A stretch of 8,808 bases of DNA from positions 1 to 8,808 of the forward strand of contig DUJX01000034.1 in assembly GCA_013329575.1 (NCBI GenBank), read 5' to 3'. Below the pieces are notes generated by a model. That model was not told the DNA's origin and did not search any database. It saw only the letters and a program-made list of their open reading frames with translations. The number at the start of each line of letters is the position of its first letter. The stretch's first letter is position 1. The translations under genes were made by a program, and so were the position numbers. Below are positions 4,797 to 8,808 of the stretch, piece after piece. Source of the stretch: Halobacteria archaeon (lineage in GTDB: Archaea > Halobacteriota > Methanoliparia > Methanoliparales > Methanoliparaceae).

Positions 4797-5885
4797 TTAT
4801 TTGTTTAAACGCTCTACTTCAGGCGGTAATGGGTACTCTGCCAACTGCATGTTCGTAATGTATGCCGTAGAAAGCGCTATATCTGTGTCTGCAGCTACCG
4901 GCAATGCCAAACTATCAAGACCAAGCATGTTTGCAATTGATTCAGGTAATATTATGGTCATGCTGGTTATATGTGCGGATGGCATGATTAAATCGGTGAT
5001 TGCATAGTTCTTCTCAAAGGTCTTTCCAAATACGTCATTTATCAGACCGATAAGCTCCTGGTTATCTATATAATCCATGGTCTCTAATACGAATGCAGAT
5101 ACTTCCTGTTTACTGATTACAGCATTCACTAGTGATCCCATAGGCTCAGCATTAAGATTATCTACCAGTGTTGCAGAAAAGTTACCTACAAGGTCGGCAT
5201 CAAGGTTATCAACCAATTCGGATGTAAACATACCAAGCTGAGCAGCATCAAGGTTTTCAACCAATCCTGATGAGAACTTGCCCAATTTAGCAGCATCAAG
5301 ATTATTGGTCAATTCTGTCGTGAATATGCCTAACTGGGCAGAATCAAGGTTATCAACCAATTCGGATGTAAACATACCAAGCTGAGCAGCATCAAGGCTA
5401 TCAACCAGTTCTGAGACCAAATTACCCGTAGATGCAGCGTCAAGATTCTCGACTAATTTTGCAGAAAAACCACCTAGAGTTCCAGCATTATCTTTCATCA
5501 TAGAATTTAGCATGTTTCCTAACGCTTTAGTATCTAATCTATTAAGAAAGGTAGTCAGAAATTTGGACAGATCTTTTGTATTCATATCCTTGACTATCGT
5601 ATTTACAGCATCAGCAGACGCTTTTGCATCCATTCGTGGTATAAGATCGGTTAATAGCCCTGCTATTGCATCAGGATACGTGCTTATTACATAGTTTGTC
5701 AAATTGGCTGCCATCTCCGCAGGCATTACCTTTAATCCGATATCTATCGTGTTTCCTATAACCCTTTCTAAAAAGCCACCGCTAGATTCGTTGTTCTGTG
5801 CAACGGCTACCATTGAGATTGGACTTAAAAGACTAAACAATAAAACAACCACCATTAAGGCGGCTGATGTTTCTTTTTTACTCAT
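4797..5885 (-). CDS. Secreted protein of 16-residue helical repeats
   Basis: This 362-residue protein starts with a clear signal peptide: MSKK, a hydrophobic core (ALMVVVLLFSLL), then a likely cut after VAVA near residue 29. Residues 58-264 form about thirteen 16-residue units, the clearest (137-248) following the pattern LGxFxxxLVxNLDAAQ. One unit (122-136) is a residue short, and the first few are degenerate. The pattern suggests an amphipathic alpha-solenoid or coiled filament. The C-terminal part (265-362) is different and probably contains beta structure, with two related segments, AHITSM (304-309) and AYITNM (341-346). There is no C-terminal anchor or sorting motif. The start is supported by GGAGGA (5896-5891) 5 nt before the ATG. 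It leads a cassette with two membrane micro-proteins 15 and 129 nt downstream. I recognise no family, and an envelope or cell-surface role is inferred from the signal peptide. Confidence 0.88.
   Translation of the reverse strand: MSKKETSAALMVVVLLFSLLSPISMVAVAQNNESSGGFLERVIGNTIDIGLKVMPAEMAANLTNYVISTYPDAIAGLLTDLIPRMDAKASADAVNTIVKDMNTKDLSKFLTTFLNRLDTKALGNMLNSMMKDNAGTLGGFSAKLVENLDAASTGNLVSELVDSLDAAQLGMFTSELVDNLDSAQLGIFTTELTNNLDAAKLGKFSSGLVENLDAAQLGMFTSELVDNLDADLVGNFSATLVDNLNAEPMGSLVNAVISKQEVSAFVLETMDYIDNQELIGLINDVFGKTFEKNYAITDLIMPSAHITSMTIILPESIANMLGLDSLALPVAADTDIALSTAYITNMQLAEYPLPPEVERLNK
5199..5397 (-). repeat. Identical 55-bp direct repeats inside the repeat-protein gene
   Basis: Bases 5199-5253 and 5343-5397 are identical over 55 nt and are 144 nt apart start to start, exactly three 48-nt coding units. 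They encode the LGMFTSELVDNLD units at residues 169-181 and 217-229. Other units share the protein pattern but have drifted at DNA level, so this pair points to recent duplication or gene conversion. Confidence 0.9.
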
Positions 5886-5897
5886 AGTATTCCTCCG

Positions 5898-5911
5898 ATT
5901 GTATTTACAAT
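5898..5911. promoter_or_regulatory. Palindrome ATTGTA-TT-TACAAT beside the cassette ribosome-binding site
   Basis: This is a perfect inverted repeat of 6+6 nt with a 2-nt centre, immediately upstream of GGAGGA in the leader of the repeat-protein gene. It could be an operator or an RNA hairpin that affects ribosome access. The upstream minus-strand stretch, including TTAATATAAAAC (5928-5917), could hold the TATA element. Confidence 0.4.
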
Positions 5912-5952
5912 TATATTGTTTTATATTAATTGTTAATAAAGATTTCTATACG

Positions 5953-5983
5953 GTTAAATTTAACACAATAATTAGGAATTATT
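5953..5983. promoter_or_regulatory. Two palindromes in the divergent promoter region
   Basis: GTTAAATTTAAC (5953-5964) is a perfect 12-nt palindrome. AATAATT-AGG-AATTATT (5967-5983) is a perfect 7+7 inverted repeat. Both lie between the minus-strand cassette and moaE, and the second abuts TTTTTAAATAATA (5982-5994), a plausible TATA element for moaE. Short AT palindromes arise by chance in such DNA, so the operator reading is tentative. Confidence 0.35.
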
Positions 5984-6014
5984 TTTAAATAATAAAAGAT
6001 TTGATAAAAGGATT

Positions 6015-6389
6015 ATGATTAAGATACAATATGAAGATTTTTCTATAGATGATGCGGTTGGCACGATGAAAAAGGGAAGTATAGGCGGTTTTGCAATATG
6101 GTTGGGCATAGTACGAGATGATAATATAAAAGGCCTTCGTATAACTCCGATAGATAAATTAACAGACAAAGTTTTTAACGAGATAGAAGACGAGGCGTTT
6201 AAAAGGTTCGATGTAGACTCGGTAGACGTGATACATCGTATCGGTGACCTGCCGGTCGGTGATAATTTACTGTTGATAGTCTGTGGCGCACCGCATCGGA
6301 AAGGGGCTTTGGATGCGTGTACATTCATATTAGAAGAGATCAAAGAAAGATTTCCGTTCGAGAAGGAAGAGATTCCAAAGGATGATTAA
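6015..6389 (+). CDS. moaE: MoaE-type molybdopterin synthase large subunit
   Basis: The 124-residue protein matches the catalytic subunit of molybdopterin synthase, which together with thiocarboxylated MoaD converts cyclic pyranopterin monophosphate to molybdopterin in the cytoplasm. Visible signatures are GGFAIWLGIVRDD (24-36), HRIGDLPVGDNLLLIV (74-89), GAPHRKGALDAC (91-102) with the His94-Arg95 pair, and EEIKERFPFEKEE (107-119). The last gives Lys110 and Lys117, equivalent to the two active-site lysines of E. coli MoaE (K119, K126). It is shorter than the ~150-residue E. coli protein: the LeYEAY-like segment after the GIVRD block is replaced by GLRITPIDKL, and the C-terminal tail is short. 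No moaD lies nearby. The short leader has GG six nt before the ATG. cutA follows after 15 nt. Confidence 0.85.
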   Translation: MIKIQYEDFSIDDAVGTMKKGSIGGFAIWLGIVRDDNIKGLRITPIDKLTDKVFNEIEDEAFKRFDVDSVDVIHRIGDLPVGDNLLLIVCGAPHRKGALDACTFILEEIKERFPFEKEEIPKDD

Positions 6390-6404
6390 GAAAGGGTAAT
6401 TTAG

Positions 6405-6758
6405 ATGAATAAAGTATCAGAAGAGGATTATATAGAAGAAGACGGGGTTAACCTAGTTATCTCTACTGCGTCTATAAACGAGTCTAAAAATATTGCAAAA
6501 ACCCTTGTAGAGGAAAAACTTGCCGCATGCGTAAATATCTTTAATGTCACATCATTTTATAAATGGAACGATAAACTTGAAGAGGATACAGAAGATCTAT
6601 TGATTATCAAGACTGTTAAAAAGAATACGTCCGAGATAATTAAAAGGATAAGAGATATCCATAGTTACGATCTACCAGAGATAATAACAGTTCCTATAAA
6701 CGGCGGATACAAAGAGTATATACGATGGGTGGAGGAGAACTGTAAGAGAGATATATAA
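6405..6758 (+). CDS. cutA: CutA1-family divalent-ion tolerance protein
   Basis: The 117-residue protein carries the CutA1 core: VISTASINESKNIAKTLV (18-35), EKLAACVNI (37-45), SFYKWNDK (50-57), TEDLLIIKT (62-70), HSYDLPEII (86-94) and GYKEYIRWVEE (101-111). CutA1 is a very stable trimer with a ferredoxin-like fold that binds divalent metals. It was named for copper tolerance in E. coli, though its true function is debated. About 15 acidic residues (MNKVSEEDYIEEDG) precede the first core strand, a little longer than usual. AAAGGGT lies about 8-14 nt before the ATG. It is probably co-transcribed with moaE (15-nt gap). A T6 tract at 6837-6842 downstream could end the transcript. Confidence 0.9.
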   Translation: MNKVSEEDYIEEDGVNLVISTASINESKNIAKTLVEEKLAACVNIFNVTSFYKWNDKLEEDTEDLLIIKTVKKNTSEIIKRIRDIHSYDLPEIITVPINGGYKEYIRWVEENCKRDI

Positions 6759-7128
6759 CGGTTAAGCTCGTGGCGTACAGTGAGTGGTATAAAACATTCG
6801 TTGTGGATGTAGTAAACAGCGATGATAGACGGATTATTTTTTAATGATCTAACACAGAAAAAGAAGGAACGGATTTGTACCGGCATATAACGAGATATCA
6901 AATGATTGTATTCTTCATTAGTTTATTCTATTTTTTAATTGTAATAATTAGCGATAACCTTTTAAGCAAGTAAAACTAAAATGGTCAGATAAATATAAAA
7001 TATGCTACACTGTTAAAAAGAGAAGCTATTTAAGAGTTAACAATCACTTTTTAAGAATTTTTTATATTGGTGGGTGATCTTTCGCCTATTTTTTAAGAAT
7101 AAAAAAATAAAAAGGATCGATGTAAAAA
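6759..7128 (+). other. 370-nt gap between cutA and the CDF gene
   Basis: I see no tRNA, no snoRNA-like box C/D pair and no convincing ORF here. A 24-codon GTG-started frame (6770-6844) lacks a ribosome-binding site. From 6900 the sequence is strongly AT-rich. TTTTTTATATTGG (7059-7070) could be the TATA element for the CDF gene. TTTTTAAGAAT occurs twice (7048-7058, 7090-7100). Between them GGTGA-TCTT-TCGCC (7073-7086) can fold as a 5-bp RNA stem including one G-U pair, followed by TATTTTTT. Confidence 0.5.
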
Positions 7129-8277
7129 ATGAGAAGCATATCGGCTGAGATAGCTCGCAGAGCTGCAGAACGATATAGTAGCGACGATAAGCGCTTGAGC
7201 TATTTCAGTTCTATTATCAATATCATTGTAAACAGCGTGCTCTTTCTTCTGAAGATAATAACCGGCATTTTGATCGGGAGTATGGCTCTAATTGGGGATG
7301 GGATCGATACATTCTTTGATGTGGTCATAGCCGTGATCATGCTTGTTGGATTTGTTGTTGCTTTCAGCCCGCCAGACAAGGAGCATCCTTTTGGCCATGG
7401 GCGTTTTGAAGATATATCGACCATAATATTGTCTATAATACTAATACTCTCAGGTACTTTGTTGGCTTATGAGAGCATTTCAAGGCTTTTTACGCATTTC
7501 GTTATATCTGTGGAGCTTTGGGTTATATTGGTAGTCATTTTTAATGTGATACTGAAATCTTTCCTGGTAAGATTTTCGTATGCCATAAATAAAGAGTTGA
7601 AAAGCGAGACAGTTGAAGCAAACGCGTTCAATTATCTGGGAGATGTACTAAATTCACTGATTGTCCTTGTCTCGCTCGTTGTATACTATTTCACAGGATT
7701 TGAACATATTGACTCTATAGCCGGGACATTTATAGGGGCCATGATAACTATTGTTGGTGTTAGGTTTTTAAGAAGTTCATCATCCGAGATCATGGGTGAG
7801 GCTTGCAATGATGAAGATATCCGATATCTGATTCTATCCACAGACGGCGTTGAAGGGGTGCATGATGTGTACAAGCATTCTTACGGACGGAGGTGCGTCA
7901 TATGTATGCATCTTGAGGTTAAAAAAGGTCTTAGCATCGATCAGGCGCATGCCATAACAGAAGAGGTTGAGAGGAAGATAAGTAGGCAGTATAATGATGT
8001 GGATAGTACGGTCATACATGTTGAACCTATACATACCGATCAGGATGAAGGAATGGAGGCAAAGATAGTAGATATAATAAGAAAACATCCAGAGATAAAA
8101 AGCTTCCATAAGATCAGAGCGGCCGAGGATGGCATGATAGTCTTTCATATACAGGTTGACAGAAGCATGCGCGTAGAGAAAGCACACAAACTGGTTCACG
8201 AACTTAAAAGAGAGATATCCTACTTCTTCCCAGGCGATGTAGAAGTGCATGTTGAACCTTATAAAAGAATTAAATAA
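7129..8277 (+). CDS. Cation diffusion facilitator with doubled C-terminal domain
   Basis: The 382-residue protein is a CDF-family metal/proton antiporter, longer than the ~300 usual for the family. Membrane helices fall at about 25-45, 48-78, 95-117, 126-147, 172-189 and 194-213. The transport site is D60-TFF-D64 in helix 2 and N168-YLG-D172 in helix 5, a Asp/Asp/Asn/Asp set unlike the HxxxD of zinc exporters. Mixed Asn/Asp sets are known in Mn(II) CDFs, so Mn or Fe export is my tentative reading. HPFGHGRFE (86-94) is the usual loop motif. Residues 225-301 form the cytoplasmic ferredoxin-like metal-sensing domain ending in STVIHVEPI. Residues 308-380 look like a second copy ending in VEVHVEPYK. 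Two lines of GGATCGAT lie about 11-18 nt before the ATG. It appears to be monocistronic. Confidence 0.9.
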   Translation: MRSISAEIARRAAERYSSDDKRLSYFSSIINIIVNSVLFLLKIITGILIGSMALIGDGIDTFFDVVIAVIMLVGFVVAFSPPDKEHPFGHGRFEDISTIILSIILILSGTLLAYESISRLFTHFVISVELWVILVVIFNVILKSFLVRFSYAINKELKSETVEANAFNYLGDVLNSLIVLVSLVVYYFTGFEHIDSIAGTFIGAMITIVGVRFLRSSSSEIMGEACNDEDIRYLILSTDGVEGVHDVYKHSYGRRCVICMHLEVKKGLSIDQAHAITEEVERKISRQYNDVDSTVIHVEPIHTDQDEGMEAKIVDIIRKHPEIKSFHKIRAAEDGMIVFHIQVDRSMRVEKAHKLVHELKREISYFFPGDVEVHVEPYKRIK

Positions 8278-8293
8278 GCATGTGTGTCTAAAA

Positions 8294-8316
8294 ATAGACG
8301 ATATTGATCCGTCTAT
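8294..8316 (+). other. Hairpin after the CDF gene
   Basis: ATAGACG (8294-8300) and CGTCTAT (8310-8316) form a perfect 7-bp stem with a 9-nt loop, 16 nt after the CDF stop codon. No T-tract follows, so it may protect the mRNA end and is probably not a terminator. Confidence 0.4.
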
Positions 8317-8403
8317 CACGCTAATAACTGCTCACAATCATGATAAGATAGAAGTCAGTCTTGGTATACGTTATGCCCGTCAGGTATAAAATTGAGAGAC
8401 GAA

Positions 8404-8446
8404 GATTAATTAAGATTAATTAAAAGATTAGTTTATCATAATGATA
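8404..8446 (+). promoter_or_regulatory. Putative purQ promoter with decamer repeat and palindrome
   Basis: GATTAATTAA occurs twice in tandem (8404-8413, 8414-8423) and a partial AAGATTA follows. This stretch could supply the TATA element. Ten nt later TATCAT-A-ATGATA (8434-8446) is a perfect 13-nt palindrome about 30 nt before the purQ ATG, close to where transcription would start, so it is a reasonable operator candidate. There is no experimental support. Confidence 0.4.
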
Positions 8447-8476
8447 TTAAGACCTAATGGTTTATAGTGATTCTAT

Positions 8477-8808
8477 ATGGCGAACAAAATAGGAATTCTT
8501 ACAATGGAAGGGACCAACTGCGAATGTGAGACGTTTCTTGCATTTAAAAGGCTTAAAGGAGACGCCGAATTGGTTCATATTAAGCAGATACTAGGCGAAG
8601 TAAAGGATGAACGATCTATAGATGATTACACTTGTATAATAATACCCGGCGGATTCTCTTCAGGTGATTATATCCGTGCAGGCGCTATCTTTGCATCACG
8701 ATTAAGCAAGATCAAAAAGGAGATCATAGAGTTTGTCGAGGATGATAAATTGCTCGGAGGAATATGCAACGGGTTTCAAGTCTTGGTAGAACTGGGCGTG
8801 CTACCTGG
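8477..8808 (+). CDS. purQ: PurQ, FGAM synthase glutaminase subunit, 5' part
   Basis: The first 110 codons are present and the gene runs off the window. KIGILTMEGTNCECE (4-18), IIIPGGFSSGDYIRAGAIFA (54-73) and GICNGFQVLVELGVLPG (95 on) are the class I glutamine amidotransferase blocks of PurQ. Cys97 is the nucleophile that releases ammonia from glutamine. PurQ works with PurL and PurS in the fourth step of purine synthesis (FGAR to FGAM), and in archaea the three are separate proteins. The ATG at 8477 follows AGTGAT (8465-8470), a good archaeal Shine-Dalgarno. The catalytic His and Glu would lie beyond the window. No purL or purS is seen upstream. Confidence 0.93.
   Translation, partial: MANKIGILTMEGTNCECETFLAFKRLKGDAELVHIKQILGEVKDERSIDDYTCIIIPGGFSSGDYIRAGAIFASRLSKIKKEIIEFVEDDKLLGGICNGFQVLVELGVLP

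Noticed and set aside
4801..5007. Plus-strand frames inside the repeat-protein gene (4801-5007, 5512-5694, 5704-5988)
   Set aside because: They lie antisense to a gene with signal peptide, repeats and a good ribosome-binding site, have no ribosome-binding site or recognisable motif, and owe their openness to the repeat codon pattern.
5972..6343. Minus-strand 123-codon frame over moaE
   Set aside because: It is fully antisense to moaE, whose active-site motifs are intact, and the peptide is low-complexity Ser/Ile with no known pattern.
6770..6844. 24-codon GTG-started frame after cutA
   Set aside because: The peptide looks protein-like, but there is no ribosome-binding site and no second line of evidence.
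7834..8319. Minus-strand 161-codon frame over the CDF C-terminal region
   Set aside because: It is antisense to the well-supported transporter and has a His/Tyr/Cys-rich, non-protein-like composition.

Overview
The window reads as AT-rich archaeal chromosome. Several genes are archaeal-type (a PHP-family histidinol-phosphatase-like protein, NrdG2-like radical SAM enzyme, stand-alone PurQ). Ribosome-binding sites are of the GGAGG/GGTGAT type, intergenic DNA is full of TTTTTTAA and TTTAAAA elements typical of archaeal promoters and T-tract terminators, and ATA/AGA codons are common. I would guess a euryarchaeon, possibly methanogen- or ANME-related, but the sequence shows no lineage-defining gene.

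Layout. Positions 2-842 (+): the 3' end of a PHP-domain gene, then a YjbQ/UPF0047 gene. Positions 999-3403 (+): a tight three-gene cluster of an APH-fold small-molecule kinase, an APS-kinase-like P-loop kinase (overlapping by 23 nt) and an inositol-monophosphatase-family phosphatase. A pair of tandem ~60-nt repeats follows, then a radical SAM activase (3562-4317, +). Positions 4533-5885 (-): a three-gene cassette of a secreted protein built from 16-residue repeats and two very short membrane proteins of 33 and 44 residues. A divergent promoter region leads to moaE and cutA (6015-6758, +). After a 370-nt gap comes a cation diffusion facilitator with a doubled cytoplasmic domain (7129-8277, +), and finally the 5' end of purQ (8477 to the window end, +).

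Most plus-strand genes are ordinary metabolism: cofactor synthesis (moaE), metal handling (cutA, CDF), purine synthesis (purQ) and a phosphoryl-transfer cluster whose substrate cannot be read from sequence. The part least explained by known biology is the minus-strand cassette. The two micro-proteins share a W-G-[E/D]-x-x-[K/R]-F-W motif directly before a single membrane helix. They are co-directional and closely spaced behind the repeat protein, each with its own ribosome-binding site. The cassette leader carries a palindrome next to its Shine-Dalgarno, and a near copy of that leader without an ORF lies about 1.5 kb away. I consider this the best candidate in the window for an undescribed envelope-associated system.
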